Numbered from the stretch's first letter, positions 49,121 through 58,720 are shown. The stretch is DNA of 64,000 nucleotides from an uncultured Gammaproteobacteria bacterium (GCA_947259485.1 CAMYLU010000002.1:1-64000); one strand, 5' to 3'. Notes: generated from the letters alone by a model not told the origin. Numbers and translations are program-made.

Positions 49121-50845
49121 ATGAGAGCTTCCCGCTTCCACCTGGCAACACTTAAAGAAACCCCGGTCGATGCTGAAATTATCAGCCATCAGCTCATGCT
49201 CCGTGCCGGCATGATTCGCAGGCATGCTGCCGGAATCTACAGCTGGTTACCGCTTGGGCTGCGAATACTGCGAAAGGTAGAGCAGATCATTCGTGAAGAG
49301 ATGGACAGGGCAGGTGCACTTGAATTGCTGATGCCTTCCTTTCAACCCGCAGAATTATGGCAGGAATCGGGGCGCTGGGATCAGTTCGGCCCGGAATTAC
49401 TGCGCCTCCGGGACCGGCACGATCGTGATGCCTGTATCGGGCCCACGCATGAAGAAATCGTGACCGATATATTTCGGCGCGAAGTTAACAGTTACCGCCA
49501 GTTACCGCTCAATTTTTACCAGATCCAGACCAAGTTCCGCGATGAAATCAGGCCCCGCTTCGGTGTCATGCGCTCCCGGGAATTCATAATGAAAGACGCC
49601 TATTCCTTCGATATCGACAAGGAAGGCATGCAGCGCTCTTACGATATTATGGATCAGGCATACATTAATATTTTTGATCGTTTCGGGCTTGATTATCGAG
49701 CGGTTAGCGCAGATTCAGGCGCAATCGGAGGTAGTACCTCGCAGGAATTTCACGTCCTTGCCGATTCCGGAGAGGACGCAATTGCGTTTTCCGAGCAGGG
49801 CGATTTTGCCGCCAATATTGAAACCGTCGAGGCATTACCACCGCGCATCGAACGCAGCGCGGCCAGCGCTGAAATGCAAACCGTCGATACTCCCGGCATG
49901 TATACCATTGAGGACCTCGCCAACGGTCTCGGCGTAAGCGCGCAGCAATGCATGAAGACCCTCATCGTCGAAGCCGAGGACGGGGGCCTGGTTGCACTGG
50001 TATTGCGCGGCGATCACGAACTGAACGCGCTCAAGGCCGAGAGGCTCGATGGCGTTGCCAGCCCCTTGCGCCTGGCCCAGCGTGAGCAAATCACCGCTAC
50101 TTTGGGTAGCGACATCGGTTCTATCGGCCCTATCGGATTAAATTTAAAAACCATTGTTGATCACAGTGCCGCAGTGGTGGGCGACTTCGTCTGCGGCGCC
50201 AATCAGGATGATAAACATTTTATCAATGCTAACTGGGGACGGGATTGCGAAGAACCCGTCAAGGCCGATATCCGCAACGTGGTTGATGGCGATCCCAGCC
50301 CGGGTAGCACCGGGCAATTAAAAATTCTGCGGGGCATCGAAGTCGGACATATTTTCCAGCTCGGCCAGAAATACTCGGAATCCATGCAGGCCGCTGTTCT
50401 CGACGAAAATGGCAAGGGGATAGCTCCATTCATGGGCTGTTATGGCATTGGCGTCACCCGCGTGGTTGCCGCGGCCATCGAACAAAATCATGATGCGCAG
50501 GGAATTATCTGGCCGGCAGCGCTGGCACCCTTCCAACTGGCAATCTGCCCAATTAATTACCATAAATCGGAAGTCGTTAAACAGGCAACCGACGATCTTT
50601 ACCAGCAATGCCTTACGCGAGGCCTCGAAGTATTTCTAGATGATCGAGCTCTGCGCCCCGGGGTTATATTTTCCGACATGGAGCTGATCGGAATTCCACA
50701 CCGCATCGTCCTGAGCGAGCGCGGAATCACGGCACAACAGTTCGAATACAAGGGCAGAAGCGACGATAGCGCGCAGGAATTACCGCTCGACGAGCTTAAG
50801 ACCTTTGTTGATAAACTTTATCCCGATCAATGCGCCCCGGGATAA
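49121..50845 (+). CDS. proS: prolyl-tRNA synthetase
   Basis: A 574-residue class II synthetase of bacterial type: N-terminal [29 protein letters not shown], motif 2 ([32 protein letters not shown]), an inserted YbaK-like editing domain (about 230-390, VRGDHELN-like [15 protein letters not shown]), motif 3 region [13 protein letters not shown] and the anticodon-binding domain. It charges tRNA-Pro and edits Ala-tRNA-Pro. Its 3' end overlaps the transglycosylase gene by 16 bases. Confidence 0.97.
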   Translation: MRASRFHLATLKETPVDAEIISHQLMLRAGMIRRHAAGIYSWLPLGLRILRKVEQIIREEMDRAGALELLMPSFQPAELWQESGRWDQFGPELLRLRDRHDRDACIGPTHEEIVTDIFRREVNSYRQLPLNFYQIQTKFRDEIRPRFGVMRSREFIMKDAYSFDIDKEGMQRSYDIMDQAYINIFDRFGLDYRAVSADSGAIGGSTSQEFHVLADSGEDAIAFSEQGDFAANIETVEALPPRIERSAASAEMQTVDTPGMYTIEDLANGLGVSAQQCMKTLIVEAEDGGLVALVLRGDHELNALKAERLDGVASPLRLAQREQITATLGSDIGSIGPIGLNLKTIVDHSAAVVGDFVCGANQDDKHFINANWGRDCEEPVKADIRNVVDGDPSPGSTGQLKILRGIEVGHIFQLGQKYSESMQAAVLDENGKGIAPFMGCYGIGVTRVVAAAIEQNHDAQGIIWPAALAPFQLAICPINYHKSEVVKQATDDLYQQCLTRGLEVFLDDRALRPGVIFSDMELIGIPHRIVLSERGITAQQFEYKGRSDDSAQELPLDELKTFVDKLYPDQCAPG

Positions 50846-51408
50846 TCCAGCTCGCGGCAATCGTTACTCTGCCCCTGCTGGCAATTGCCGCGGTCGATCT
50901 CGCTCGTGCCTCGTCCGACCCCCAGCTCCGACAGCTGCTGAAAGAGGCCATCGAATCCGATGCCGGTTTTGAAGATCGCTTCGACGCAGAAGTCTGGCTA
51001 CTGGATATGTCAGGCCGGCTGGAAAAGTTTGTCAAAGAACCAAAATCACGCATCGAGTTACTGAAACTGATTCACTACGAGGCTCGACGAGTGGGTATCG
51101 AACCGGAACTGGTGCTCGCCGTGATCGAAGTGGAAAGTCGTTTTGACGAATTCGCAATTTCGGTTTCCGGTGCGCGCGGCCTGATGCAAGTCATGCCCTT
51201 CTGGCTTAACGAAATCGGGATTTCGGATCAGAATCTTTTCAAAATACGCACTAACTTGCGAATGGGTTGCACGATCTTACGCTATTACATGGACATGGAA
51301 CCCCATGACCTCGGACGCGCACTGGCACGCTACAACGGTAGCCTTGGAAGAACCATCTATCCCAATAAGGTGATCAACGCGCTACACGCAAACTGGTTCA
51401 AGCAATAA
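50830..51408 (+). CDS. lytic murein transglycosylase (SLT family)
   Basis: A 192-residue exported protein: signal anchor (about 5-28), then an SLT domain with catalytic Glu in [33 protein letters not shown], and later [26 protein letters not shown]. It cleaves peptidoglycan glycan strands with anhydro product formation. It is among the short single-domain SLTs and the pairing with proS is seen in other gammaproteobacteria. Confidence 0.9.
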   Translation: MRPGIIQLAAIVTLPLLAIAAVDLARASSDPQLRQLLKEAIESDAGFEDRFDAEVWLLDMSGRLEKFVKEPKSRIELLKLIHYEARRVGIEPELVLAVIEVESRFDEFAISVSGARGLMQVMPFWLNEIGISDQNLFKIRTNLRMGCTILRYYMDMEPHDLGRALARYNGSLGRTIYPNKVINALHANWFKQ

Positions 51409-51568
51409 TTATTGCTTTCATCTGATAATCAGTTATCAATACTGACGATCCGCGGTTTTTGAAATTTCGGGCTGATCGGAGTAATGTGCTAGCTGCATGT
51501 ATAAAAATTAGTATTTTGACAGGCAAGATCTGTCTATAAACCAGGTTCATTGAGACGCGAGCGATAAC

Positions 51569-52060
51569 ATGAATAGCTCAACCTTTACCACCTGCTTCAT
51601 TTCAATCGCGATACTGGTTTTAGCCACCGCGGCCTCATTATCCAGCGCGAGCAACTCAAGTTCAGTAAATAATCCGGCCTCCCAGGAGGAAATTATACCG
51701 GGCCCACTCGACGGCATGACTTTTAACGGCGCTCTAGGCCCCGACGGTAAGCCCAAGGACATCCCGGATTCATTCGTATTCGAGAATGGCACCTTTGTTT
51801 CGAAGGAATGTGAACTCAGGTGCAAGTATCCTGCACGGCCTTATTTTGTGCGTACAAATGGCGACCGGATCGAGTTTATCAGCGAGACAAAATGCCCCTA
51901 CAAAGATGCCAAAATTACCTGGCGGGGAACCATAGAAGGGGACACGATAAAGGGAAAATCCACCTGGGTGGTCAAACGCTGGTACTGGACCGTCGAGAAC
52001 AACTTCGAATTTGAGGGCAAGCTTGCTAAAAAACCTGCTGCGGCCGTAAGCACTGAATAG
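51569..52060 (+). CDS. hypothetical exported protein
   Basis: A 163-residue protein I do not recognise. An N-terminal signal (about 1-27, ending SSA) is followed by an acidic linker, then a beta-rich domain (FVFENGTFVSKECELRCKY, RIEFISETKCPY, ITWRGTIEGDTIKGKSTWV, FEFEGKL) with three Cys. The strand pattern with GTIEGDTIKG resembles small periplasmic beta-barrel or lipocalin-like proteins. It ends one base before the next membrane protein gene, so the two are likely one transcript. Likely periplasmic. Confidence 0.7.
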   Translation: MNSSTFTTCFISIAILVLATAASLSSASNSSSVNNPASQEEIIPGPLDGMTFNGALGPDGKPKDIPDSFVFENGTFVSKECELRCKYPARPYFVRTNGDRIEFISETKCPYKDAKITWRGTIEGDTIKGKSTWVVKRWYWTVENNFEFEGKLAKKPAAAVSTE

Positions 52061-52061
52061 T

Positions 52062-52742
52062 ATGCCCGGAGCACAATTGCCGACCACTATTCGCTGGGGT
52101 GCAATCGCAAAAGTGGTGTGCTTAATTGCGCTGTTGATTGGGGCCAATATTCTCGCCCGTGACTATATGGAAGTGCTTCACTTCCCGATTCGTCCAGGCA
52201 ACGAAGACGCGGTGCATAGAACCATTATGGTATCGGCCACCCTGTATGCGTTGCTTCTGGCGGTTCCGTTTGTACCTGGAGCCGAGATTGGCGTAGGGCT
52301 CCTGGTGATGTTGGGTCCACCGATTGCCCTGCTGGTCTACCTGTGCACGGTAGTCGGCCTTTCGCTGAGTTTTACGATAGGCCGTTTAATACCCTTATCC
52401 GTACTGGTGCGTTTTAGCAAAGACATCAGGCTCGAACGGACCAGCAAATTACTCGCAGCAATTGCGCCGCTTAAAAAAAAGCAAAGGCTCTCCTATCTTG
52501 TCCAGAAAGCACCCAAACGTTTTGTGCCATTTCTGTTACGTTATCGCTACCTGGCATTGGCAGTTGCTTTAAATATACCTGGCAATTATCTAATTGGTGG
52601 TGGTGGCGGTATTGCACTGTTTGCCGGCGTAAGTCGACTCTATTCGGTGCCCGGATTTTTGATCACGATTGTGTTATCGGTGGCCCCGATACCGATTGCA
52701 GTATTGATCTTCGGTACAAATTTTCTTTCCGGGCAATCCTGA
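52062..52742 (+). CDS. integral membrane protein, VTT/SNARE-associated-like
   Basis: A 226-residue protein with about five hydrophobic segments. The region VPFVPGAEIGVGLLVMLGPP, then LVYLCTVVGLSLSFTIGRLIP, and the later NIPGNYLIGGGGGIALFAGVSR resemble the two re-entrant G-rich helices of VTT-domain (DedA/TVP38) membrane proteins. A positively charged loop (LKKKQRLSYLVQKAPKRFVPF) divides them. Function unknown; DedA relatives act as lipid scramblases or transporters. It pairs with the exported protein upstream and faces another VTT protein tail to tail. Confidence 0.65.
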   Translation: MPGAQLPTTIRWGAIAKVVCLIALLIGANILARDYMEVLHFPIRPGNEDAVHRTIMVSATLYALLLAVPFVPGAEIGVGLLVMLGPPIALLVYLCTVVGLSLSFTIGRLIPLSVLVRFSKDIRLERTSKLLAAIAPLKKKQRLSYLVQKAPKRFVPFLLRYRYLALAVALNIPGNYLIGGGGGIALFAGVSRLYSVPGFLITIVLSVAPIPIAVLIFGTNFLSGQS

Positions 52743-52795
52743 ATCAACTTGTAACACGGATTGATTAGCCACGCGAAATCACCGGTCATGCGGTG

Positions 52796-53527
52796 CTACT
52801 TTCCAGTCATCCTGTGCATTACAAACACAGCTACGACACAGCCTGCAGACAATAGCACCAGTGGTCCGATAACTGATATATCGAGTAATATTTCCAGTGA
52901 TGGTGAACTGCTGGCGCTGTGAATAACACGGGCATAAATGTACGATTTGATGGAAATACCCAGGATTGCCGCGCCAATAAAATGGCTTAGTTTTGCATTT
53001 AAGATTCCCGAACTGTAATTAACCAATGCGTGAGGAAATCCCGGGAAAACCCGCATTGCAAATAGAGTAAAAAAATTTTCCTGGGCCTGTAGTAATTTGT
53101 AACTGTGTGAATTCTGAACTTTTGCCTTCCATTCCTGCGACAGGTAATTTGAAAAGAAGTAAGCACCCAGACCACCCAGCGCACCACCTGATGCCAGGAT
53201 AAAAGTCGCCATCGGCGGGGTATAAAGCGGTGCAGCAACCCACAGAAATATCGACCCGGCTAGCGCAAAGGTAAACAGCAGCGCCTGTGCCAGTATCAAC
53301 ACCACGATCAGCCACCAATGCCGGGCATATTCCCTTGCGAAAATCAGTATCTGCCCGGCATCAAGCAATCCGGCGATCTCCATTGCCAGGCCCAGGCTTA
53401 CCAACAAGGCGACGATTGCGAGTTTTATTTTATAGTTGGTACCCAAACGACCGCCTGAAATAGTAAAGTTTTCGCTGCCAAGTACTCTACTCGAAATCGC
53501 CGATGCTTGCAGGCCCCCAAAGCGCAT
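52796..53527 (-). CDS. TVP38/TMEM64-family (VTT domain) membrane protein
   Basis: About 243 residues from ATG 53527, or 216 from a TTG at 53446 that follows AGGCGG (MGTNYKIKLAIVALLVSLGL); the TTG avoids a 41-base overlap with the upstream gene and may be the real start. Five to six membrane segments, with the VTT features PLYTPPMATFILASGGALGGLGAYFFSNYLS and LFAMRVFPGFPHALVNYSSGILNAKLSHFIGA. Members are proposed lipid scramblases; the substrate is unknown. Confidence 0.8.
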   Translation of the reverse strand: MRFGGLQASAISSRVLGSENFTISGGRLGTNYKIKLAIVALLVSLGLAMEIAGLLDAGQILIFAREYARHWWLIVVLILAQALLFTFALAGSIFLWVAAPLYTPPMATFILASGGALGGLGAYFFSNYLSQEWKAKVQNSHSYKLLQAQENFFTLFAMRVFPGFPHALVNYSSGILNAKLSHFIGAAILGISIKSYIYARVIHSASSSPSLEILLDISVIGPLVLLSAGCVVAVFVMHRMTGK

Positions 53528-53954
53528 GACGCAGCAGCCATTCATCCTGTTTAACCAACTGCAATTCAAAGCGATATATTCTTGCCCTTAACGAGGATAA
53601 CGCATCGACATCAGCAATCGTGCTACCCGCCATCGCCACATGCATCCGCACGATCGCTTCATTTTCAGTGAGCAATTCTATAGCGTCGATTTTGGTGAAC
53701 AAATGAATATTTTTATGCCGGAAGAAATAGCCGCGCAGCAATCCGGTCAATTGTTTCTTGTTGTAACTTTTCTGATCGGAGTAGTCGCCATGCATTAGTT
53801 CAGCAAGCGCATCCGTATCACGGCTTTCCGCCGCATTGACTCCCGAGTCGATGTAAGCACGAATCTCGTCTTGCGGTGAGACAGCGTTATCGCTGCAGGA
53901 CTGGGTCAGAATAATCACCCACACCAGGCAAAGAACTTGGCTGAATGACTTCAT
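53487..53954 (-). CDS. NTF2-like exported protein (possible lipoprotein)
   Basis: A 155-residue protein: signal segment MKSFSQVLCLVWVIILTQSC with Cys20 as a possible but imperfect lipobox (LTQSC), then an NTF2-like/SnoaL fold (EIRAYIDSGVNAAESRDTDALAELMHGDY, LTENEAIVRMHVAMAG, FELQLVKQDEWLLRHALW). No catalytic set is evident, so a ligand-binding or folding role is likely. It lies 13 bases after the GspE-type gene. Confidence 0.7.
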   Translation of the reverse strand: MKSFSQVLCLVWVIILTQSCSDNAVSPQDEIRAYIDSGVNAAESRDTDALAELMHGDYSDQKSYNKKQLTGLLRGYFFRHKNIHLFTKIDAIELLTENEAIVRMHVAMAGSTIADVDALSSLRARIYRFELQLVKQDEWLLRHALWGPASIGDFE

Positions 53955-53967
53955 GCCGATACCCGAT

Positions 53968-55734
53968 TTAAAGATCGTAGCGTGGCGGGGCTACCTTGAG
54001 AACTTCCTCGATCGTGGTCAGGCCACGCGCCACCTTTTGCGCACCAGCGAGATTTAGCGGCTTCATGCCGTCCTTGATAGCGGTCTTACGAAATTTTACG
54101 AGATCGAAATTATCGCTGATATCGTGTTTCAATGCATCGGTCAGCGGCATCATTTCGTAGATGCCTATGCGCCCGCTAAAACCCGTCTGACGGCATTCCA
54201 GGCAACCTTCTGCAGCACAAATTTTTTCCGGTGCAGATGTAGTCCAGGGCTTGATCAAAGCCTGCCAGTCGATCAGCTCGAGGCTGGATTCCTGTTTACA
54301 ATGCGGGCATAAGGTACGTACCAGGCGTTGCGCCACTACCCCGATCAGGGTCGCGGTGATCAGATAAGGCGGCACCCCTATTTCTGCGAGACGCGCGATA
54401 GCAGATGGTGCGTCGTTGGTATGCAGAGTCGACAACACCAGGTGTCCAGTCAGCGCCGCCTGAACCGCCATTTCCGCGGTTTCCCGATCACGAATCTCAC
54501 CTACCATAATAATATCGGGGTCCTGGCGCAGCAGGGTTTTAACCCCGGTGGCAAAATCCAGGTCGATGTTATGCTGAACTTGCATCTGGTTGAAACTGGG
54601 TTCAATCAATTCGATCGGATCTTCGATCGTACAGACATTCACTTCCGGCTTTGCCAGGTGCTTAAGGCTGGTATAAAGCGTGGTGGTTTTGCCCGAACCT
54701 GTAGGACCGGTAACCAGAATAATCCCGTAAGGACGCGAAATCATGTTGTTCCATATATCCGATTCCCGCTTTTCGAGACCCAGTGCGGCGAAATTCTTGA
54801 CCAGTACTTCGGGATCGAAAATCCGAAGTACCAGTTTCTCGCCAAACGCGGTGGGCATACTGGAGAGGCGCAACTCGATCTCGATGCCATCGGGGGAAAG
54901 CGTTTTGATACGGCCATCCTGGGGCTTGCGCTTTTCAGCAACATCGAGGCGCCCCATAATTTTAATCCGGCTTACCACTGCAGCGGTGATATTGGCCGGA
55001 ATTTCGTAAACCTGGTGCATGACACCATCGATCCTGAAGCGCACGTTGCCCTGCTCTCGTCGGGGTTCGATATGAATGTCACTGGCGCGTTGATTGAACG
55101 CGTACTGCATCAGCCAGTCGACAATACTGACGATATGCTGGTCCTCGGCGTCGACTTTGCCTGATTTACCCAGCTGGATGAGTTGTTCGAGGTTCTGGAT
55201 ATTACCCGGCAGCTCTCCAAGACCCTTATTACCAGCCCCTTCCATGGCCTTGCTGACGCTGTAAAACTCAACCAGGTAGTTTTTCAATTCAGCCGGATCA
55301 GCCAGCACAGTAGTAATCTCTTTATTGACTATGCGCTCGACTTCTTCCATCCACTCCAGGTCGTATGGATCTGTAACCGCAATGACGACTTTATCTTCGT
55401 CGACTTCGACCGCAAGAATTTTAAAACGCGAGGCATAAGCGTAGGACATGACCGAAGTGCAGGAGCCAACGTCCATTTTCAAGGGATCGAAATGATAGCG
55501 GGTTGTACCCGACTTCTCGACCAGCCAATTGGTTAGCATATCGAGCGTCAGAACCTGTTCAGGGTGAGATTTATGAGTCCACTGTCGGCTGGCTATAATT
55601 TCCAGCGGATGGAGATTTTTTCTGTCCTGCGCGGATACCAGCGATGTGACCATACTGGCCTTATCCTGCTCAACAATCTCCTGGGATACTAGTTGCTCGA
55701 GTATCCATTCCAGGGTACAGACGGGTTTAGTCAC
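53968..55734 (-). CDS. GspE/PilB-type secretion or pilus ATPase, lone copy
   Basis: A 588-residue ATPase: N-terminal MshEN-like domain (about 75-160), DIHIEP and Walker A GPTGSGKT (343-350), Walker B/Asp box EDPIE, His box GEIRDRETAEMAVQAALTGHLVLSTLHTNDA, and a zinc-binding Cys set LCPHCKQ...CLECRQTGFSGRIGIYEMM. This is the GspE/PilB type that drives fibre assembly. No inner-membrane platform, pseudopilin or secretin gene is nearby, so the partner system lies elsewhere or the protein has a separate job. Confidence 0.88.
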   Translation of the reverse strand: MTKPVCTLEWILEQLVSQEIVEQDKASMVTSLVSAQDRKNLHPLEIIASRQWTHKSHPEQVLTLDMLTNWLVEKSGTTRYHFDPLKMDVGSCTSVMSYAYASRFKILAVEVDEDKVVIAVTDPYDLEWMEEVERIVNKEITTVLADPAELKNYLVEFYSVSKAMEGAGNKGLGELPGNIQNLEQLIQLGKSGKVDAEDQHIVSIVDWLMQYAFNQRASDIHIEPRREQGNVRFRIDGVMHQVYEIPANITAAVVSRIKIMGRLDVAEKRKPQDGRIKTLSPDGIEIELRLSSMPTAFGEKLVLRIFDPEVLVKNFAALGLEKRESDIWNNMISRPYGIILVTGPTGSGKTTTLYTSLKHLAKPEVNVCTIEDPIELIEPSFNQMQVQHNIDLDFATGVKTLLRQDPDIIMVGEIRDRETAEMAVQAALTGHLVLSTLHTNDAPSAIARLAEIGVPPYLITATLIGVVAQRLVRTLCPHCKQESSLELIDWQALIKPWTTSAPEKICAAEGCLECRQTGFSGRIGIYEMMPLTDALKHDISDNFDLVKFRKTAIKDGMKPLNLAGAQKVARGLTTIEEVLKVAPPRYDL

Positions 55735-55811
55735 GGTTTAGTCTTAAGATGGTTTTTACTTCATATTAGCAGGAATTGGCAGAGTTGCATTGCCCATTAA
55801 TGCGCAGGGAT

Positions 55812-56276
55812 TTACTCCGCCTGCCAGTTTTTAATGAATTGCTCGATCATCTCTCGCGTAACCGGACCCACCTGTCTCGCCACGACTTCTCCAGACGGGG
55901 CAACCAGGAAGGTCGTCGGTAAACCCGGAATCAGCCCCAGTTCCGATTGCTGGATTGGTTTCGAGGTAAAAACCGGGTAAGTGATGAAATAATCTTCGAG
56001 AAATTCCGCCAACTGCTGCTTGCCTATCAGTTCTGTATTAATCCCCAGAACCAATGCATCCTTGCCGGCATGATCATCATGAAATGACTGCAGTTCGGGC
56101 ATTTCGACAATGCAGGGAGGGCACCAGGTGGCCCAATAATTAACGACAACCCATTGCCCCTGATAACTGTTGAGATTTACCTTGTTTCCATGAATATCGG
56201 TCAGTGACATATCGACCGCCAACAGGGTATTTGGCAGGGAAACTAATAAAATCAGTGTTAATAAAATACGCTTCAT
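55812..56276 (-). CDS. TlpA-like thiol-disulfide oxidoreductase
   Basis: A 154-residue exported thioredoxin-fold protein: signal peptide (about 1-20), then VDMSLTDIHGNKVNLNSYQGQWVVVNYWATWCPPC with the CPPC active site (52-55), and cis-Pro in LIPGLPTTFLVAP. CPPC after WATW marks TlpA/ResA-like periplasmic reductants, often serving cytochrome c maturation. No cytochrome gene is adjacent. Its upstream 236 bases hold the LysM gene terminator and nothing else recognisable. Confidence 0.88.
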   Translation of the reverse strand: MKRILLTLILLVSLPNTLLAVDMSLTDIHGNKVNLNSYQGQWVVVNYWATWCPPCIVEMPELQSFHDDHAGKDALVLGINTELIGKQQLAEFLEDYFITYPVFTSKPIQQSELGLIPGLPTTFLVAPSGEVVARQVGPVTREMIEQFIKNWQAE

Positions 56277-56463
56277 AAATTCGGCCAGGCCACTTGTATC
56301 CAGATCTAGGAATAGGAGAGATTTTTAAGGATTTGGTTCAATTGCAGGGCTTAAGCGGCCGCAGCACCGGCAAGTATATCCGGGTGGAAGCAGAACCATT
56401 CAGTTCGGGTTGAAATTCCGCTCCATTAAAAACTCCCTGATCTAACGGAAGATCTATCTAAAA

Positions 56464-56493
56464 ACAAAAAAAAGCCCGCTTACTGCGGGCTTT
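56464..56493 (-). terminator. intrinsic terminator of the LysM lipoprotein gene
   Basis: AAAGCCCGC (56471-56479) pairs with GCGGGCTTT (56485-56493) around TTACT. On the minus strand the stem is followed by a long U-run (plus-strand A-run down to 56464). It starts about 20 bases after the gene's stop. The plus side has only TTTT, so weak bidirectional use is possible. Confidence 0.85.
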
Positions 56494-56512
56494 TCTATCA
56501 ACCAGTGATGTT

Positions 56513-57151
56513 CTATTGAGCCAGGTAATCCAGATCGGACGCCTCGGTTTGACCGATTGTCCAGGCACCCCGAGTCTTGGCATGCTCTATTGCTGCTGCA
56601 CGCTCGGGACCTTTGGCTTTAGGAATATAAAAGTACTGGCCCGGGAAAATCAGGTCGGCATCTTTTATTTGACCTGAATTGGTCTTGTAAATCAGGGGCC
56701 ACATGAACGGGTTGCCATAAATGGTGTCCTGACCGGCGATGTTCCACAGATTATCACCACTGACAACAAGATATCCACCGAGGTACGGTGACTCTTCTAC
56801 CATTTCGGTCTCCTCTTCCATCGGCTGGGCCATGGCGGCGATTGCCGCTGCTGCTGCATTTTCTGCCTTGTTGGCAAGAATCTTGGCGCGAACGTTTTCA
56901 CAATCTGCGGCCGCTTGTTCTGCTTCCTCGATTATCTTCGCGTTTTCTTCCCAGTCGGCACCAAGATTTCTGGCACGAGCATTTTTCAGCTTGGCGGCAT
57001 ATATTGCGTTACGCACTTCAGGAGTCGCGCCCTGGCATTCCTCTTCCATGGCGACCTCGGTCATCTCATCAGAAGATTGCTGACAACCGACTAAAATGCC
57101 AGATGTCAACAGCGCGATAGCGGCAACTTTTACGAGTTCTGTTGGTTTCAT
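56513..57151 (-). CDS. LysM-domain lipoprotein with helical linker
   Basis: A 212-residue protein: lipoprotein signal MKPTELVKVAAIALLTSGILVGC with Cys23 (lipobox LVGC), an acidic and Ala-rich helical region (about 35-115, with RNAIYAAKLKNARARNLGADWEENAKIIEEAEQAA), and a C-terminal LysM domain (YLVVSGDNLWNIAGQDTIYGNPFMWPLIYKTNSGQIKDADLIFPGQ). LysM binds peptidoglycan. The type resembles lipoproteins tied to envelope organisation. Its own terminator lies downstream. Confidence 0.85.
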   Translation of the reverse strand: MKPTELVKVAAIALLTSGILVGCQQSSDEMTEVAMEEECQGATPEVRNAIYAAKLKNARARNLGADWEENAKIIEEAEQAAADCENVRAKILANKAENAAAAAIAAMAQPMEEETEMVEESPYLGGYLVVSGDNLWNIAGQDTIYGNPFMWPLIYKTNSGQIKDADLIFPGQYFYIPKAKGPERAAAIEHAKTRGAWTIGQTEASDLDYLAQ

Positions 57152-57427
57152 CTATTCTATTCTCCGAGAACTTTTATTGAATTAGGGATTAGGTAATTAC
57201 TGAGAGCCCATTTTGCCCAGAAGACTACATCGATCAAGCCCTTAGAGCAAGTTTTTAATGTAAATATTACTCAATTAGCGGGGATTATAGACTAAATTTC
57301 AGTGTTTTCAGCATAACGACAAAATTGTCCCGTAAAGACCCTTTTTTAAACCCTTTGCTTCCGCTATTGCTAATAAAGCATCGATATTGTAAAACTGCGG
57401 CAATTTGGGTTTCAAGGGAGCTCGGGA

Positions 57428-57787
57428 ATGAATGAATCCAGGCTTGTCATCTATCACAATCCCAACTGCAGTAAATCTCGGGAAACACTGCAGATTCTGC
57501 AAGATAATCATATGAGCCCCGATATCATCGAATATCTCAAACAACCTCCCACCGCGCAGGAATTAAAGGACGTGATCAAAATGCTCGGTGTCTCGGCACG
57601 GGATCTACTGCGTACCACGGAGCAGGTTTACAAAGATGCTGCCCTGGACGACGACACCCTGACCGAAGATGAAATTATCGAAGCGATCTGTGAGTTCCCC
57701 GCATTATTGCAACGACCCATCGTAATTTCGGGTGACACGGCAGTTATTGGTCGGCCACCGACCAGGGTACTGGAAATCATTGCATAA
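57428..57787 (+). CDS. arsC: glutaredoxin-dependent arsenate reductase ArsC
   Basis: A 119-residue ArsC/Spx-fold protein with YHNPNCSKSRETLQIL, where the Cys is the E. coli ArsC nucleophile position, and a C-terminal LLQRPIVISGDTAVIGRPP that carries the conserved arginines. GGGAG lies upstream. It reduces arsenate using glutathione and glutaredoxin. There is no arsenic operon around it; this arsC-wrbA-DUF2069 group near hda is a common housekeeping arrangement. Start at ATG 57428. Confidence 0.92.
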   Translation: MNESRLVIYHNPNCSKSRETLQILQDNHMSPDIIEYLKQPPTAQELKDVIKMLGVSARDLLRTTEQVYKDAALDDDTLTEDEIIEAICEFPALLQRPIVISGDTAVIGRPPTRVLEIIA

Positions 57788-58367
57788 AATTCTGATCGTC
57801 TATTTCAGCCATCATGGCAGCGTCGCACGCATGGCGGAAGAAATTAGTCTTGGAGTCGAGTCCAACCATTCCTGTGAAGCGGTCGTGCGCTGTCTGCCAG
57901 CCGTATCACCGTCGATCGAACAAACCGAGGCAACGATCCCCGATCATGGTGTGCCCTATGCCCAGCTATCCGACCTGGAAACCTGCGCCGGACTGATTGT
58001 CGGTAGTCCCGGATATTTCGGCAACATGTCCGCGGCAGTGAAGTATTTTTTCGACCAGACCAGCGCTTTGTGGCTGGCTGGGGGGATGATCGGCAAACCG
58101 GGTGGCGTGTTTACCGCAACCTCCAGCATGCATGGCGGACAGGAGACCGTGTTAACCAGCATGATGCTGCCGCTGCTGCATCACGGCATGCTGGTTACCG
58201 GCATCCCCTACTCCGAACCTGCCTTAAACCAGACCAGGACCGGGGCAACGCCTTATGGTGCCAGCCATGTGGCGGGCCAGCACGGACAGGAGCTGAGTGA
58301 TCATGAACGCTCGGCCTGCAGGGGTCTGGGTAAGCGCATTGCCGAACTTGCCTGCAAACTTGAATAA
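57780..58367 (+). CDS. wrbA: NAD(P)H:quinone oxidoreductase, WrbA type
   Basis: From TTG 57780, overlapping arsC by 8 bases, a 195-residue flavodoxin-fold protein starting MHKILIVYFSHHGSVARMAEEI (FMN phosphate loop) with GSPGYFGNMSAAVKYFFDQT and SSMHGGQETVL, all WrbA features. The frame continues upstream to 57732 but without family residues. It makes two-electron quinone reductions with FMN. It overlaps nothing downstream; a DUF2069 gene follows 16 bases on. Confidence 0.88.
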   Translation: MHKILIVYFSHHGSVARMAEEISLGVESNHSCEAVVRCLPAVSPSIEQTEATIPDHGVPYAQLSDLETCAGLIVGSPGYFGNMSAAVKYFFDQTSALWLAGGMIGKPGGVFTATSSMHGGQETVLTSMMLPLLHHGMLVTGIPYSEPALNQTRTGATPYGASHVAGQHGQELSDHERSACRGLGKRIAELACKLE

Positions 58368-58383
58368 ATCGAAACTGACCAAT

Positions 58384-58719
58384 ATGCACCCGTTAAAAGC
58401 AATCAGCCTGCTGTCCTGGTTCAGCTTACTGTCATTCCAGCTTTACCTGTTGTGGCCCGGGCACGGCATTGACTACTACTGGGTAGTATTGCTGGCCATA
58501 CCCCTGCTATTCCCGATTAAAGGTCTGCTGTTTAATCAGCGTTACACCTACCGATGGGTTGGTTTTATGACGATGGCCTATTTCTGTATCGGCATCAGCG
58601 AGCTGGTTTCGAATCCGCAATTACGCTTCTATGGTTTCGGCACCACGATATTCAGCACAACACTATACTTGTCGGTTATTTACTATGCCCGCTTGCTGGG
58701 ACTGGAAGCAAAACGCTAA
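58384..58719 (+). CDS. DUF2069 small inner membrane protein
   Basis: From ATG 58384 (MHPLKAISLLSWFSLLSFQLYLL) a 111-residue protein with about four membrane segments and PLLFPIKGLLFNQRYTYRWVGFMTMAYFCIG, the DUF2069 pattern. Function unknown. In gammaproteobacteria it is regularly placed between wrbA and hda, as here. An earlier in-frame ATG at 58297 lies inside wrbA and is unlikely. It converges on hda with one base between the stops. Confidence 0.88.
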   Translation: MHPLKAISLLSWFSLLSFQLYLLWPGHGIDYYWVVLLAIPLLFPIKGLLFNQRYTYRWVGFMTMAYFCIGISELVSNPQLRFYGFGTTIFSTTLYLSVIYYARLLGLEAKR

Positions 58720-58720
58720 C

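Noticed and set aside
51516-51540. TTGACA...TATAAA before the hypothetical gene at 51569
   Set aside because: The spacer is only 13 bases, too short for a sigma-70 promoter. GACAG/CTGTC around it forms a small inverted repeat, but there is no further evidence of an operator.
54328-55164. 278-codon plus-strand frame
   Set aside because: Antisense to the GspE-type ATPase, whose motifs are unmistakable. The opposite-strand translation is Arg/His-rich with no domain.
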